Position numbers and translations under genes: made by a program. Below, one piece after another: positions 1 to 14,150 of a DNA stretch of 64,000 nt. This stretch comes from Curtobacterium luteum. GTDB lineage: Bacteria; Actinomycetota; Actinomycetes; Actinomycetales; Microbacteriaceae. The stretch covers positions 62,001 to 126,000 of the forward strand of contig NZ_BMOI01000003.1 of the NCBI RefSeq assembly GCF_014646995.1, given 5' to 3'. Positions within the stretch are counted from its first letter, which is position 1. Each line of letters begins with the position of its first letter. A model generated the notes under the pieces. It saw only the letters and a program-made list of their open reading frames with translations, ran no database searches and was not told the origin of the DNA.

Positions 1-1
1 G

Positions 2-34
2 CGATGCCCACCCCCCGAGCGAGGGTGGGCATCG
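2..34 (-). terminator. Hairpin terminator of the pil operon
   Basis: A perfect 12-bp inverted repeat (2-13 with 23-34, arm CGATGCCCACCC) with a 9-nt loop starts 7 nt past the pilC stop codon. There is no T run, as is usual for high-GC actinobacterial hairpins. It would close the pilB-pilT-pilC transcript. Confidence 0.7.
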
Positions 35-41
35 TCGGGCG

Positions 42-1265
42 CTACTTGACGAGCGACGAGATCTGGAAGATCGGCATGTAGAGCGCGATGATCATGCCGC
101 CGACCACGACACCGAGGAAACCGATCAGCAGTGGCTCGATGAGCGAGGTCAATGCTTCCGTGGATGCCTGGACCTCATTGTCGTAGAACACGGCGATGCG
201 TTCGAGCATCACTTCCATGGAACCCGCGTCCTCACCCACTGCGATCATTTGCGCGACCATTGCCGGGAACACCGTTTCCCGTTCGAGCCCGGAAGCGATC
301 GATTCACCTTTCCGGACCCCCTCGGAAATGCGCTGCAATGACCGTTGCACAACAAAGTTGTTCGACACCTGCCCGGCGATCTGCAATGCCTCGAGGATCG
401 GGACGCCGGCGCCGATCATGTTCGACAGGTTCCGGGCGAACCGAGCCATCACGATCTTGCGGTTGAGCTGCCCGAACACCGGGAGTCGCAGCTTCAACGG
501 ATCGACAGCGGCGCGGACCCGGTCGGTGTTCTTGTTCGCGCGCCACCAGACCCACCCCACGATGACGGCGACCGCGAGTGCCGGACCGACGTAGACCATC
601 GCGTGCGAGAGCCCCACCAGGATCTGCGTCGGCAACGGCAGCTGCCCCCCGAGCGACGCGAACATGTCCTGGAAGATCGGCACGATGAACACGAGCATGA
701 TCACGACGGCTGCCAGCGACATGACGAGCACCACCACCGGGTACGTCATCGCCGACTTGATCGTCGACCGGAGCTTGTGCTCCTTCTCGAAGTTCGTCGC
801 CACCGAGTCCATCGCCTGGTCGAGGAACCCGCCCGTCTCCCCCGCCCGGATCATGTTGATCATGATCGGCGGGAAGTCCACCGGGTACTTCGCGACCGCG
901 TCGGAGAACGAGACACCGCGTTCGACGTCGTCCCGGACCTTGCCGAGGATGTCCTTGAGCTTCTTGTTCTCGGTCTGGTCGGCGAGGATCGTCAGCGCCC
1001 GGAGCAGGGAGAGCCCGGAGGTCAGCATGGTCGAGGCCTGACGGGACATGATCGCGAGGTCCTTGAGCCCCACGCCCTTCTCGAACCCGGGGATCTTGAT
1101 CTCGGTCTGCAGGCCGGTCCCGGGCTTGGCCTCGGTGATGGCAATCGGCGAGACGCCCATGCCGCGCAGGCGCTGGACGACGGCGCCCTCGGATGCGGCG
1201 TCGAGCCGTCCCTTGACGAGCTTGCCGCTGCCGTCTCGGCCGCGGTAGTCGAAGGCGAGCGACAT
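42..1265 (-). CDS. pilC: Type IV pilus / type II secretion inner-membrane platform protein (PilC/GspF)
   Basis: 407 residues, the usual length for PilC/GspF. Two T2SSF repeats are visible, about residues 70-195 and 275-398, with membrane segments near 171-200, 222-241 and 375-403. In this family the protein is the cytoplasmic-membrane platform that couples the PilB/PilT motors to pilin polymerisation or retraction. The ATG overlaps the pilT stop by one base (TGATG), so translation is probably coupled. It is the last gene of a compact pilB-pilT-pilC operon. No prepilin, PilD peptidase or PilMNO gene is in the window, so these presumably lie beyond position 1. Confidence 0.93.
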   Translation of the reverse strand: MSLAFDYRGRDGSGKLVKGRLDAASEGAVVQRLRGMGVSPIAITEAKPGTGLQTEIKIPGFEKGVGLKDLAIMSRQASTMLTSGLSLLRALTILADQTENKKLKDILGKVRDDVERGVSFSDAVAKYPVDFPPIMINMIRAGETGGFLDQAMDSVATNFEKEHKLRSTIKSAMTYPVVVLVMSLAAVVIMLVFIVPIFQDMFASLGGQLPLPTQILVGLSHAMVYVGPALAVAVIVGWVWWRANKNTDRVRAAVDPLKLRLPVFGQLNRKIVMARFARNLSNMIGAGVPILEALQIAGQVSNNFVVQRSLQRISEGVRKGESIASGLERETVFPAMVAQMIAVGEDAGSMEVMLERIAVFYDNEVQASTEALTSLIEPLLIGFLGVVVGGMIIALYMPIFQISSLVK

Positions 1266-2902
1266 CAGTGGCCTCCCGAGTACTTGTCGCCGAAGTCGAT
1301 CTCCGACGCGGCGATCGCGGCGGCGGAGGAGTCGGACGGGGACTCGACGCGTTGGACGAGCCGGTCGAAGCCGTCGTGGTCGTGGACCTTCTCCATCGCC
1401 GCACGGCGGGTGATCGTGCCGACGTTGACGAGTTCGGCGAGGTCCTGGTCCATGGTGTGCATGCCGGCGTCACGGCCGGCCTGCATGGCGGAGGTGATCT
1501 GGTAGGTCTTGCCCTCGCGGATGAGGTTCCCGATCGCCGGCGTGGTCTTCATGATCTCGGTCGCGACGACACGACCGGCGCCGTTCGCCTTCGGCACGAG
1601 GGTCTGGCAGACGACGCCCTCGAGGGTGGAGGCGAGCTGCGTCCGGATCTGCCCCTGCTGGTGCGGCGGGAAGACGTCGATGACGCGGTCGATGGTGCCC
1701 GGTGCGCTCTGCGTGTGCAGGGTGGCGAAGACGAGGTGTCCGGTCTCGGCGGCGGTGAGGGCGACGGAGATCGTCTCGAGGTCGCGGAGCTCGCCGATGA
1801 GGATGACGTCGGGGTCCTGCCGGAGCACGTGCTTCAGCGCGGCGGCGAAGGAGTGCGTGTCGGCGCCGACCTCGCGCTGGTTGATGATCGCCTTCTTGTG
1901 GTCGTGCATGAACTCGATCGGGTCCTCGACCGTCACGATGTGGTCGGCCCGGGTCTCGTTGACGAGGTCGATGAGGGCGGCGAGGGTGGTCGACTTGCCG
2001 GAGCCGGTGGGGCCGGTCACGAGGACGAGTCCGCGCGGCAGTGCCGCGAACTCACCGACGTACTCGGGGATGCCGAGCTGCTTGAGGGTCTTGATCTTGG
2101 TCGGGATGATGCGGAACGCGGCGCCCCAGTTGCCGCGCTGCTGGTAGAAGTTCACGCGGAAGCGGAACTCGGGCGAGAGCGAGTACGCGAAGTCGAGTTC
2201 CTGCTCGTGGTCGAACTGGCCGGCCTGTTCGGGCGAGAGCATGGTCTTGAGTGCTGCGATGACCTTGGCACGCGACCACGGGCCTCCCGGCACGGCGGGT
2301 CGGAGCGACCCGTCGACGCGCACCGTGGGCGGTGCATCGGCGGTGACGTGCAGGTCGGACGCGCCCTGGTAGACGACCTGCGCGAGCGCGGTGACGAGGT
2401 CGGGGTCGGCGACCTCGCGCGCGTGTCGGGTGAAGTTGATCTCCTCGCGACCGCCGACGGCGGCGCCGGCCGGGAGGCCCGTGGGGACCCCGCCGGACAC
2501 GATCGGCAGCTGCTGGGTCGGCTGCTCTGCGTACCCGTAGGACGCGGTCGACGGCGGGACGGCTGCGGGCGGCGTCGCGGGCGCGGCGTGCGGCTGCGCC
2601 ACCGGGACGGCGACGGGGTCACCGGTCGGCGCGGGCCAGGTCGGTGCCGCTGCGGGCGCGGGCGCGACCGAGGCGGGCGCTGCCCAAGCGGCTTCGTCGG
2701 ACAGGTCGTAGACCGGCGACGCTGCTGGCGGCTGCGTGACCGGACCACCGACGACCGGTGACGTCGGCTGGGACGCAGCGGCGGCGGCCGCGGCGAGGCG
2801 GGCGGCGCGACGGCCTCCCCCGACCTCGTTGCCGGGGTCGCCGGGGTGCCAGCCGTCCACCGCGTCGTCGGCGGGGGTGATGTCGTACACGGAATCGGTC
2901 AT
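1265..2902 (-). CDS. pilT: Type IV pilus retraction ATPase PilT
   Basis: 545 residues, much longer than the usual 340-370 because of a 150-residue Ala/Pro-rich, low-complexity N-terminal extension. The GspE/PilT core follows, with Walker A GPTGSGKS at residues 297-304, an Asp box (ITVEDPIEF-like), Walker B (DVILIGELRD) and the His box (ATLHTQSA). PilT hexamers power pilus retraction in the cytoplasm. Start is 16 nt after pilB and it overlaps pilC by 1 nt. The zinc Cys4 motif of PilB is absent, which supports PilT over a second PilB. The extension is probably disordered; its function is unknown. Confidence 0.92.
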   Translation of the reverse strand: MTDSVYDITPADDAVDGWHPGDPGNEVGGGRRAARLAAAAAAASQPTSPVVGGPVTQPPAASPVYDLSDEAAWAAPASVAPAPAAAPTWPAPTGDPVAVPVAQPHAAPATPPAAVPPSTASYGYAEQPTQQLPIVSGGVPTGLPAGAAVGGREEINFTRHAREVADPDLVTALAQVVYQGASDLHVTADAPPTVRVDGSLRPAVPGGPWSRAKVIAALKTMLSPEQAGQFDHEQELDFAYSLSPEFRFRVNFYQQRGNWGAAFRIIPTKIKTLKQLGIPEYVGEFAALPRGLVLVTGPTGSGKSTTLAALIDLVNETRADHIVTVEDPIEFMHDHKKAIINQREVGADTHSFAAALKHVLRQDPDVILIGELRDLETISVALTAAETGHLVFATLHTQSAPGTIDRVIDVFPPHQQGQIRTQLASTLEGVVCQTLVPKANGAGRVVATEIMKTTPAIGNLIREGKTYQITSAMQAGRDAGMHTMDQDLAELVNVGTITRRAAMEKVHDHDGFDRLVQRVESPSDSSAAAIAASEIDFGDKYSGGH

Positions 2903-2918
2903 CGGTGTGCTCCCGGGG

Positions 2919-4589
2919 CTACGCGACCACGCGCAGGATCTCGTCGACGCTCGTCAGGCCGAGCTTGACCTTCTCCCACCCGTCCTGGCGGAGGGTGAGC
3001 ATGCCCTGCTCCTGCGCGACCCGGCTGATCTCGGCGCTCGAGGCCCGGGCGACGGCGAGGCGTTCGATGTCCTCGGTCACGGTCATGACCTCGTGCAGGG
3101 CGATGCGGCCGCGGTAGCCGGTGTTCGAGCAGACGGCGCACCCGATCGGCGCGGAGAACTCCGGGACCGGAGCGTCCGCCGAGGGCAGGAACCCGAGGGC
3201 GTGCAGCTGCTCGGCCTCGTAGAACGCGGGCGCCTTGCAGCGGTCGCAGAGCCGACGGGCGAGTCGCTGGGCGACCACGGAGTCGAGCGCGGACCCGACG
3301 AGGAACGGCTCGATGTCCATCTCGGTGAGGCGGGTCACGGCCGACGGCGCATCGTTGGTGTGCAGCGTCGAGAGCACGAGGTGACCGGTCAGCGAGGCCT
3401 CGATCGCGATCTGCGCCGTCTCGTGGTCGCGGATCTCGCCGAGCAGCACCACGTCGGGGTCGGAACGGAGGATCGAGCGGAGCGCCGAGGCGAACGTGAG
3501 GCCCGCCTTGGGGTTGACCTGCACCTGGTTGATCCCGGCCATCCGGTACTCGACCGGGTCCTCGACGGTGATGACGTTGATCTCGGGGCGTGCCACGGCG
3601 TTGAGGGTCGTGTAGAGGGTCGTCGACTTGCCCGAACCGGTCGGCCCCGTGACGAGGATCATGCCGTACGGCTTCGAGTAGGACCGCTGGTACGCCTGGA
3701 AGTTCCGCTCGAGGAGGTTGAGGTCCTTCAGGGACATCGACGTGTTCGTGTTGTCGAGGATCCGCATGACGACCTTCTCGCCCCACACGGTCGGCAGCGT
3801 GGCGACGCGGAGGTCGATCTGCCGACCGCCGTGCCGCACCGACATCCGGCCGTCCTGCGGCTTGCGTCGCTCGGCGATGTCGATGTCGCTCATGATCTTC
3901 AGGCGGCTGATGACGCCGTTCTGGATGTTCTTCGGCGCCGGGGCCATCTCGTGCAGCACGCCGTCGATGCGGTACCGGACCCGGACCTCGTGCTCGCCGG
4001 GCTCGATGTGGATGTCGGAGGCGTGGTCCTGGATCGCCTGGGAGACCAGGAGGTTGACGAAGCGCACGATCGGGACGTCGTCGAGCGACCCGTCGGTCAG
4101 GTCGGCCTGCTGCTGCGCCTGGGCGGAGGCTTCCTCCTCGAGGGAGGAGGTCAGGTCGTTCAGCTCGTCGTCGGCGCGCAGGTAGCGGCCGAGCGCGGCT
4201 GCGAGGTCGCGCTCCTCGACCTGCAGGGGCTTGACGCTCCGTCCGGAGGCGGTGCGTGCGTCGTCGATCGCGAGGACGTTCGTCGGGTTGACCATCGCCA
4301 GCACGAGGATCTCCCCTTCGAAGCCGACGCCGAGCACCCCGTGGCGCCGGCACAGAGCGGCGGGGAGCATGGACACCGCGGTGCCGTCGACCGGGTAGTC
4401 GGTCAGCGGCACGGTGCGGGAGTTGTTCGAGGCGGCCCGGGCGGTGATGTACTGCGCCTCGCTCACGATGCCCTGGTCGACGAGCGCCCGGATGGACCGG
4501 TCGTCGACGACTTCGTCGCCCGTCATCGAGTCGAGGTGCTCGATCGGGAGGGCACCGTTGAGGATGAGGATCTCGGACAGGGTCGCCAT
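2919..4589 (-). CDS. pilB: Type IV pilus assembly ATPase PilB (GspE family)
   Basis: 556 residues from the ATG at 4589, chosen because AAGGAGG lies about 10 nt upstream; the open frame runs further up but without coding character. An N-terminal GspE_N-like domain (to about 150) precedes the ATPase. Walker A GPTGSGKS is at 315-322, followed by the Asp box (TVEDPVEYR), Walker B (DVVLLGEIRD) and the His box (STLHTNDA). A Cys4 zinc site typical of PilB/GspE is formed by C448/C451 and C484/C487. PilB drives pilin polymerisation. First gene of the pil operon. Confidence 0.94.
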   Translation of the reverse strand: MATLSEILILNGALPIEHLDSMTGDEVVDDRSIRALVDQGIVSEAQYITARAASNNSRTVPLTDYPVDGTAVSMLPAALCRRHGVLGVGFEGEILVLAMVNPTNVLAIDDARTASGRSVKPLQVEERDLAAALGRYLRADDELNDLTSSLEEEASAQAQQQADLTDGSLDDVPIVRFVNLLVSQAIQDHASDIHIEPGEHEVRVRYRIDGVLHEMAPAPKNIQNGVISRLKIMSDIDIAERRKPQDGRMSVRHGGRQIDLRVATLPTVWGEKVVMRILDNTNTSMSLKDLNLLERNFQAYQRSYSKPYGMILVTGPTGSGKSTTLYTTLNAVARPEINVITVEDPVEYRMAGINQVQVNPKAGLTFASALRSILRSDPDVVLLGEIRDHETAQIAIEASLTGHLVLSTLHTNDAPSAVTRLTEMDIEPFLVGSALDSVVAQRLARRLCDRCKAPAFYEAEQLHALGFLPSADAPVPEFSAPIGCAVCSNTGYRGRIALHEVMTVTEDIERLAVARASSAEISRVAQEQGMLTLRQDGWEKVKLGLTSVDEILRVVA

Positions 4590-4770
4590 CGGCTCCGAGC
4601 CTCCTTCTGGTCGCGCGCGGGTCAGGGTCGGCGCCGTGCGGGGAACGACGCTCGACCACGCTACGGTCGGCCGGATCGGAGGCCGAAGTCCCAGAAGGAG
4701 GGGGCGGAGGGGGATCGGGTGCCCCCAATGTGAGGGTGTCGGCCGAGCACGCGCCCCGTGCTGTCCCGCG

Positions 4771-5793
4771 TCAGAGGGACGCCGCGACGGTGACGTGCAC
4801 CTCGCCCGGGACGAAGCCGAGCCGCTCGTAGATCCGCCCCGCCCCGCTCGGGTTCTCCGCGTCCACGTGGAGCACCGCGGCGGACAGCCCTTCGGCGCGG
4901 ACGGCGTCGCAGGCGGCGTCCAGCACGATCGGTGCCAGACCCTTCCCGCGGGCAGCGCGCACGACGCCGACCCAGTGCACGTACCCGTACGAGCGGCCAC
5001 GGGCGTCGAAGGTCGCCGGATCGACCTCGACGATCGCGAACGCGACCACGGCCCCGGCTCCGTCGACGACGATCCGTGACAGGTCGAGCCGGCTCTTGGA
5101 CGACGTGAGGAAGCCACGCCAGTCGGACGCGACCATCGGCTGGGAACCCCAGTGGTCGCGGAACGCGTCGTTCTTGGCGGTCCGCAGGGGCTCGATGTCG
5201 GCGTCGGTGGCCGGCCGGAGGTGCAGGCCCACGGGGAGTTCCGGCACGTCCGTGCCGCTCCGCCCGTCGAACACGCGCTCCATGTCGACCCAGGTGCGCA
5301 CCGGCTCGAAGCCGAAGCGTGCGGCGAGCCGGAGGACCGCCGCACCCTCGGGTCCGCCGGCGTCGATGCTCGCGGGCAGGTCGACGTCGAGCCCCGCAAG
5401 ACGCTGACGCGCGCGGCCGACCTGCCATGCGAACAACCGCCGGCCGATCCCCTGCCCGCGGAGATCCGGGTGGACCGCGCCCTCGAGCACCGCCCTGGCC
5501 GCGGTGACCCGGGACGGGACGTCGACGACGATCGCGTACGCCTGCACATGCCCGTCAGCATCGACGCCGACGAGGGTGTCGCGGGCGACGTCGAGCCCGT
5601 CCGTGGACAACGTGCGCTCGACGTCGGCTGTGGAGGGACGGCTGCGTGGGTCGTCGACCGCGGCCGCTGCGACCGCCACCGCGTGCACGCCGTCGACGTC
5701 GTCAGGGGTCGCCGCCCGGAAGGTCAGACCGCCGGTCGGCACCCGGGACTCGAGGTGGGCCGGGGCCGTGATCCGTTCGCGCAGTGTCGCCAT
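4771..5793 (-). CDS. Two-domain GNAT N-acetyltransferase
   Basis: 340 residues from the ATG at 5793 (the frame continues upstream without a plausible start). Two GNAT-like halves are visible, about 20-165 and 195-340. Each ends with the typical acetyl-CoA-binding stretch: RGQGIGRRL-like in the first, and RAARGKGLAPIVL followed by a GRIYERLGF helix in the second. The tandem-GNAT layout is shared with mycothiol synthase (MshD), but MshD-specific residues could not be confirmed, so no symbol is given. It ends 181 bp before pilB, faces the VOC gene divergently, and has no obvious operon partner. Confidence 0.8.
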   Translation of the reverse strand: MATLRERITAPAHLESRVPTGGLTFRAATPDDVDGVHAVAVAAAAVDDPRSRPSTADVERTLSTDGLDVARDTLVGVDADGHVQAYAIVVDVPSRVTAARAVLEGAVHPDLRGQGIGRRLFAWQVGRARQRLAGLDVDLPASIDAGGPEGAAVLRLAARFGFEPVRTWVDMERVFDGRSGTDVPELPVGLHLRPATDADIEPLRTAKNDAFRDHWGSQPMVASDWRGFLTSSKSRLDLSRIVVDGAGAVVAFAIVEVDPATFDARGRSYGYVHWVGVVRAARGKGLAPIVLDAACDAVRAEGLSAAVLHVDAENPSGAGRIYERLGFVPGEVHVTVAASL

Positions 5794-5859
5794 GTCCCCA
5801 GCCTGCCAGCACGCCAGGAAACCCTCGACGCGGCCACCCCCGTCGGGACATGATGAGTC

Positions 5860-6225
5860 ATGGACATCACGAGCGTGACCGTGGGGCTGCCCGTCACCGA
5901 CATCGAGGCGTCCTGCCTCTGGTACGGCGCGGTCTTCGAGCGCACCGAGCCGGACCTCGAACCCGAGGACGGCGTCGCCGAGTACGAGGTCGGCGGCATC
6001 TGGATCCAGCTCTACGAGGACGAGCACGCCGAGGAGAACCCGGTCACGGTCCGCTTCGGCGTCGACGATGTGACCGCCCAGCACAGCCGCATCGGGGCCC
6101 TCGGCATCGACATCGGGCCGGTGGAGTGCATCGACGGCGCCACGAACTGGTTCGACGTGCGCGACCCCGACGGCAACGTCCTCAGCCTGTACTCGCTCGT
6201 CGACGAGAAGGGCCGCACCGCCTGA
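5860..6225 (+). CDS. VOC (glyoxalase/bleomycin-resistance fold) protein
   Basis: 121 residues, one VOC module made of two beta-alpha-beta-beta-beta halves. The N-terminal strand and the closing WFDVRDPDGNVLSLYS stretch are characteristic of the superfamily. The usual metal-ligand His residues are not apparent in the first half, so it may be a non-metal binding member, and the substrate cannot be predicted. Divergent from the GNAT gene (66 bp apart) and convergent with rpoC. Confidence 0.8.
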   Translation: MDITSVTVGLPVTDIEASCLWYGAVFERTEPDLEPEDGVAEYEVGGIWIQLYEDEHAEENPVTVRFGVDDVTAQHSRIGALGIDIGPVECIDGATNWFDVRDPDGNVLSLYSLVDEKGRTA

Positions 6226-6248
6226 CGCGGTGGCACCGCACCGCCTGC

Positions 6249-6292
6249 CGGCCTGGAGGCCCGTGGCGGGCCCGCACCGCGCCTCCAGGCCG
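6249..6292. repeat. Inverted pair of the GCGCCTCCAGGCCG-type motif
   Basis: CGGCCTGGAGGC (6249-6260) and its exact complement GCCTCCAGGCCG (6281-6292) form a 12-bp stem with a 20-nt loop just after the VOC gene. The same motif recurs at several places in the window. It could terminate VOC transcription. Confidence 0.6.
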
Positions 6293-6322
6293 ACGCGTGG
6301 TCGCGGACGCGACCCGCAACGG

Positions 6323-6360
6323 CGAAGGGCCCCGCATCCTGACGGATGCGGGGCCCTTCG
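6323..6360 (-). terminator. rpoBC terminator hairpin
   Basis: A perfect 17-bp stem (6323-6339 with 6344-6360) with a TGAC tetraloop lies 15 nt beyond the rpoC stop. As the stem is symmetric it may also stop read-through from the convergent VOC gene. No long T tract follows. Confidence 0.85.
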
Positions 6361-6375
6361 TGGGTCACTTCAGAC

Positions 6376-10257
<3,882 letters not shown>

Positions 10258-10299
10258 TGTTCTTCTCTCTAGCTGGATTCGTTACGAGTACGGGCGGGA

Positions 10300-13200
10300 T
10301 CAGATGTCGTCGACGGACGACGACTCGAACCGCGAGGAGATGTTGATGCCGAGCTCTTCGGCGGCACGGAAGACCTCGTCGTCCGTGTCGCGGAGGCTGA
10401 CCGCCTGGCCGTCGGCCGAGAGGACCTCGACGTTCAGGCAGAGCGACTGCATCTCCTTCATGAGGACCTTGAACGACTCCGGGATGCCGGGCTCCTGGAT
10501 GTTCTCGCCCTTGACGATCGCCTCGTAGACCTTCACGCGGCCGAGGATGTCGTCGGACTTGATCGTCAGGAGCTCCTGGAGCGCGTAGGCGGCGCCGTAC
10601 GCCTCGAGCGCCCACACCTCCATCTCACCGAAGCGCTGTCCACCGAACTGCGCCTTCCCACCCAGCGGCTGCTGCGTGATCATCGAGTACGGACCCGTCG
10701 AGCGCGCGTGGATCTTGTCGTCGACCAGGTGGTGCAGCTTGAGGATGTACATGTAGCCGACCGACACGGGCTCCGGGAACGGCTCGCCGGAGCGGCCGTC
10801 GAAGAGCTGCGCCTTGCCGGACGAACCGATCAGACGCTCGCCGTCGCGGTTCGGGAGGGTGTTGTCGAGGAGGCCCTCGATCTCACGCTCGTACGCGCCG
10901 TCGAACACCGGGGTGGCGACCTTCGTGCCGGGCTCCGCGTGGCGGGCGGCCTCGGGGAGGGCCTCGGCCCACTCCTGGATGCCCTCGACGTTCCAGCCCT
11001 GCTTCGCGAGCCACCCGAGGTGGATCTCGAGGACCTGGCCGAAGTTCATGCGGCCGGGGACGCCGAGCGGGTTGAGCACGATGTCGACCGGGGTGCCGTC
11101 CGCGAGGAACGGCATGTCCTCGACCGGCAGGATCGTCGAGATGACGCCCTTGTTGCCGTGACGACCGGCGAGCTTGTCGCCCGCGGTGATCTTGCGCTTC
11201 TGGGCGATGTAGACGACCACGCGCTGGTTGACGCCCGAGCCGAGCTCGTCGTCGCCGTCCTGCGCGTCGAACACCTTGACGCCGATGATCGTGCCCTCTT
11301 CACCGTGGGGCACCTTCAGCGAGGTGTCGCGCACCTCGCGCGACTTCTCGTTGAAGATCGCGCGGAGCAGGCGCTCCTCGGCGGAGAGCTCGGTCTCGCC
11401 CTTCGGGGTGACCTTGCCGACCAGGATGTCGCCGGGGCGGACCTCGGCGCCGATGCGGATGATGCCGCGCTCGTCGAGGTCGGCCAGGAGGTCCGGGCTG
11501 ACGTTCGGGAGGTCGCGGGTGATCTCTTCCTTGCCGAGCTTCGTGTCGCGGGCGTCGACCTCGTACTCCTCGATGTGGATCGAGGAGAGCGTGTCGTCCT
11601 TCACGAGGTTCTGCGACAGGATCATCGCGTCCTCGTAGTTGTAGCCCTCCCACGGCATGAACGCGACGAGGAGGTTCTTGCCGAGCGCGAGCTCGCCGTT
11701 CTCCGTCGCGGGACCGTCGGCGATGACCTCGCCCTGCTCCACGCGCTCGCCTGCGGAGACGATGACGCGGTGGTTGTAGCTCGTGCCCTGGTTCGAGCGG
11801 TCGAACTTGCGCAGGTAGTAGGTCTGCGTGCCGCCCTCGTCGAGCTGCAGGGTCACGGCGTCGGCCGAGACCTCGGAGACCACACCGGCCTTGTCGGCGG
11901 TGACGACGTCACCGGCGTCGATGGCGGTGTAGCCCTCCATGCCGGTGCCGACGAGCGGCGACTCGGAACGGAGGAGCGGCACGGCCTGACGCTGCATGTT
12001 CGCACCCATGAGGGCGCGGTTCGCGTCGTCGTGCTCGAGGAACGGGATGAGCGACGTCGCGACCGACACCATCTGGCGCGGGGAGACGTCCATGTAGTCG
12101 ACCTCGTCCTTGCCGACGAGCTCGACCTCGCCGCCCTTCTTCCGGACGAGCACCTTGTCGTCCTGGAAGTGGAAGGAGTCGGTCAGCGGCGCGTTGGCCT
12201 GGGCGACGACGAAGTCGTCCTCTTCCGATGCGGTCAGGTAGTCGATCTGCGTCGTGACCTGGCCGTCGACGACGCGACGGTACGGGGTCTCGATGAAGCC
12301 GAAGGAGTTGATCCGACCGAACGACGCGAGCGAACCGATCAGGCCGATGTTCGGGCCTTCCGGGGTCTCGATCGGGCACATGCGGCCGTAGTGCGACGGG
12401 TGGACGTCACGGACCTCGACGCCGGCACGCTCACGGGACAGACCGCCCGGGCCGAGGGCCGAGAGACGACGCTTGTGCGTCAGGCCCGCGAGCGGGTTGT
12501 TCTGGTCCATGAACTGCGACAGCTGCGACGTCCCGAAGAACTCCTTGATCGCGGCGACGACGGGGCGCACGTTGATCAGGGTCTGCGGGGTGATCGCCTC
12601 GATGTTCTGCGTGGTCATGCGCTCGCGGACGACGCGCTCCATGCGGGACAGACCGGTGCGGACCTGGTTCTGGATGAGCTCGCCGACGGCGCGGATGCGA
12701 CGGTTGCCGAAGTGGTCGATGTCGTCCACGTCGAGGCGGAGCTGGACGGGCTCGCCGTCGCGGACGCCGTCGATGGTGGTGCGCTCGGCGTGCAGCGACA
12801 CGAGGTACTTGATCGTCGCGACGATGTCCTGCACGGTCAGCACCGAGTCGCTCAGCGGCGCGTCCATGCCGAGCTTGCGGTTGAGCTTGTAGCGGCCCAC
12901 CTTCGCCAGGTCGTAGCGCTTCGGGTTGAAGTAGAAGTTGTCGAGGAGCGCACGCGCCGCCTCGGCCGCCACCTGCTCGCCCGGACGGAGCTTGCGGTAG
13001 ATGTCCTTGAGCGCCTCTTCCTTGGTGAGGATGGCGTCCTTCTCGAGGGTCGACTCGATCGAGGCGAAGCCCTTGAACTCGTCGAGGATCTCCTCGCTGG
13101 TCAGACCGAGGGCCTTGAGGAAGACCGTGACGGACTGCTTGCGCTTGCGGTCGATGCGCACGCCCACCTGGTCGCGCTTGTCGATCTCGAACTCGAGCCA

Positions 13201-13788
13201 GGCACCGCGCGACGGGATGACGCGGGCGGAGTAGATGTCCTTGTCGGAGGTCTTCTCCTGCGCGCGCTCGAAGTACACGCCCGGCGAGCGGACGAGCTGC
13301 GAGACGACGACGCGCTCGGTGCCGTTGATGATGAACGTGCCGCGCTCGGTCATGAGCGGGAAGTCGCCCATGAACACGGTCTGCGTCTTGATCTCACCGG
13401 TCATGTGGTTCATGAACTCGGCGTTGACGTAGAGCGGCGCGGCGTAGGTCTTGCCACGCTCCTTGCACTCGTCGATCGAGTACTTCGGGTCCTCGAGCTC
13501 GGGCGACGTGAAGCCGAGCTGCATGGTCTCGCCGAGGTCCTCGATCGGGGAGATCTCCTCGAAGATCTCCTCGAGCCCGGAGTGCAGCGCGAGGTCGGTG
13601 CGACCCTGCTCCTGCCCCTCCGCGAGGCGGGCCTTCCACACGTCGTTGCCGACGAGCCAGTCGAAGCTCTCCGTCTGGAGGGCGAGCAGATCCGGAACCG
13701 TGAGGGTGTCCGTGATCTTGGCGAACGAGAGTCGCGAGTGGTTGCGACCGTTCTTGGGGTTGGTGGATGCGTTGGGCGCAGCAGCCAA
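10300..13788 (-). CDS. rpoB: DNA-directed RNA polymerase beta subunit
   Basis: 1162 residues from a TTG at 13788, chosen because GGAGG sits 9 nt upstream and the product then begins LAAAPNAS..., as related RpoB proteins do; the frame extends 32 codons further up but reads as non-coding. The rifampicin-binding cluster is intact (FMDQNNPL from residue 426, [10 protein letters not shown] from 437). The residues equivalent to E. coli D516, H526 and S531 are D428, H438 and S443, all in the susceptible state. Co-transcribed with rpoC. Confidence 0.98.
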   Translation of the reverse strand: MAAAPNASTNPKNGRNHSRLSFAKITDTLTVPDLLALQTESFDWLVGNDVWKARLAEGQEQGRTDLALHSGLEEIFEEISPIEDLGETMQLGFTSPELEDPKYSIDECKERGKTYAAPLYVNAEFMNHMTGEIKTQTVFMGDFPLMTERGTFIINGTERVVVSQLVRSPGVYFERAQEKTSDKDIYSARVIPSRGAWLEFEIDKRDQVGVRIDRKRKQSVTVFLKALGLTSEEILDEFKGFASIESTLEKDAILTKEEALKDIYRKLRPGEQVAAEAARALLDNFYFNPKRYDLAKVGRYKLNRKLGMDAPLSDSVLTVQDIVATIKYLVSLHAERTTIDGVRDGEPVQLRLDVDDIDHFGNRRIRAVGELIQNQVRTGLSRMERVVRERMTTQNIEAITPQTLINVRPVVAAIKEFFGTSQLSQFMDQNNPLAGLTHKRRLSALGPGGLSRERAGVEVRDVHPSHYGRMCPIETPEGPNIGLIGSLASFGRINSFGFIETPYRRVVDGQVTTQIDYLTASEEDDFVVAQANAPLTDSFHFQDDKVLVRKKGGEVELVGKDEVDYMDVSPRQMVSVATSLIPFLEHDDANRALMGANMQRQAVPLLRSESPLVGTGMEGYTAIDAGDVVTADKAGVVSEVSADAVTLQLDEGGTQTYYLRKFDRSNQGTSYNHRVIVSAGERVEQGEVIADGPATENGELALGKNLLVAFMPWEGYNYEDAMILSQNLVKDDTLSSIHIEEYEVDARDTKLGKEEITRDLPNVSPDLLADLDERGIIRIGAEVRPGDILVGKVTPKGETELSAEERLLRAIFNEKSREVRDTSLKVPHGEEGTIIGVKVFDAQDGDDELGSGVNQRVVVYIAQKRKITAGDKLAGRHGNKGVISTILPVEDMPFLADGTPVDIVLNPLGVPGRMNFGQVLEIHLGWLAKQGWNVEGIQEWAEALPEAARHAEPGTKVATPVFDGAYEREIEGLLDNTLPNRDGERLIGSSGKAQLFDGRSGEPFPEPVSVGYMYILKLHHLVDDKIHARSTGPYSMITQQPLGGKAQFGGQRFGEMEVWALEAYGAAYALQELLTIKSDDILGRVKVYEAIVKGENIQEPGIPESFKVLMKEMQSLCLNVEVLSADGQAVSLRDTDDEVFRAAEELGINISSRFESSSVDDI

Positions 13789-14150
13789 GGGTGTGACCTC
13801 CGGTAGGCCCCGTCGGGCCGGTACTGACGAGCAGCACGTAGGTGGGTGGATTGACGCTTCAGCGCGACCTGGTGACCAACACACGGAGAACGGTGCGCAT
13901 CCGACGGATGCGACCTGTGCGATGATCGGAGTGAGCGGGGCCCGCCGCCATATACGGACCCGGCGTCACCAGGCGGGTTCGGTGTGAACCAACGGTCGAC
14001 CGCAATATGACGACACGACGAGCCAGGGAGCGCGAACTGTCATCATAGGTCGGCTTGTCCCCCGGTGTCCAGTCCTGGCTTGACCTTCTTTGACACTGGC
14101 GTGTATAAGGTGCCGGACCAGCCCGGCATTCCCGCTCCGCTCGGTGCGGT
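13789..14150 (-). promoter_or_regulatory. rpoB leader and promoter region (no gene)
   Basis: This 362-bp gap holds no convincing gene. On the minus strand a sigma-A-like promoter can be drawn with TGGACA (14066-14071), an 18-nt spacer and TATGAT (14042-14047). That would give a leader of roughly 250 nt before the TTG start. The leader contains the inverted repeat CGCATCCG-A-CGGATGCG at 13896-13912. A long rpoB leader is common in bacteria, but whether it regulates here cannot be seen. Confidence 0.5.

Noticed and set aside
4771-5793. Calling the two-domain GNAT protein mycothiol synthase (mshD)
   Set aside because: Only the tandem-GNAT layout fits; diagnostic MshD residues were not identified.
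12480-12515. Rifampicin-resistance change in rpoB
   Set aside because: The residues equivalent to D516, H526 and S531 are all in the susceptible state.
10708-13806. Very long open frame opposite rpoB (and a similar one opposite rpoC at 6346-10242)
   Set aside because: Antisense shadows of high-GC coding sequence; composition is Val/Arg/Asp/Leu-biased noise, and the rpoB/rpoC identity of the other strand is certain.
13789-13884. Upstream ATG at 13884 for rpoB
   Set aside because: It would add 32 atypical residues (Pro/Cys/Ser-rich) and lacks a ribosome site, whereas TTG 13788 has GGAGG at good spacing and matches related RpoB starts.
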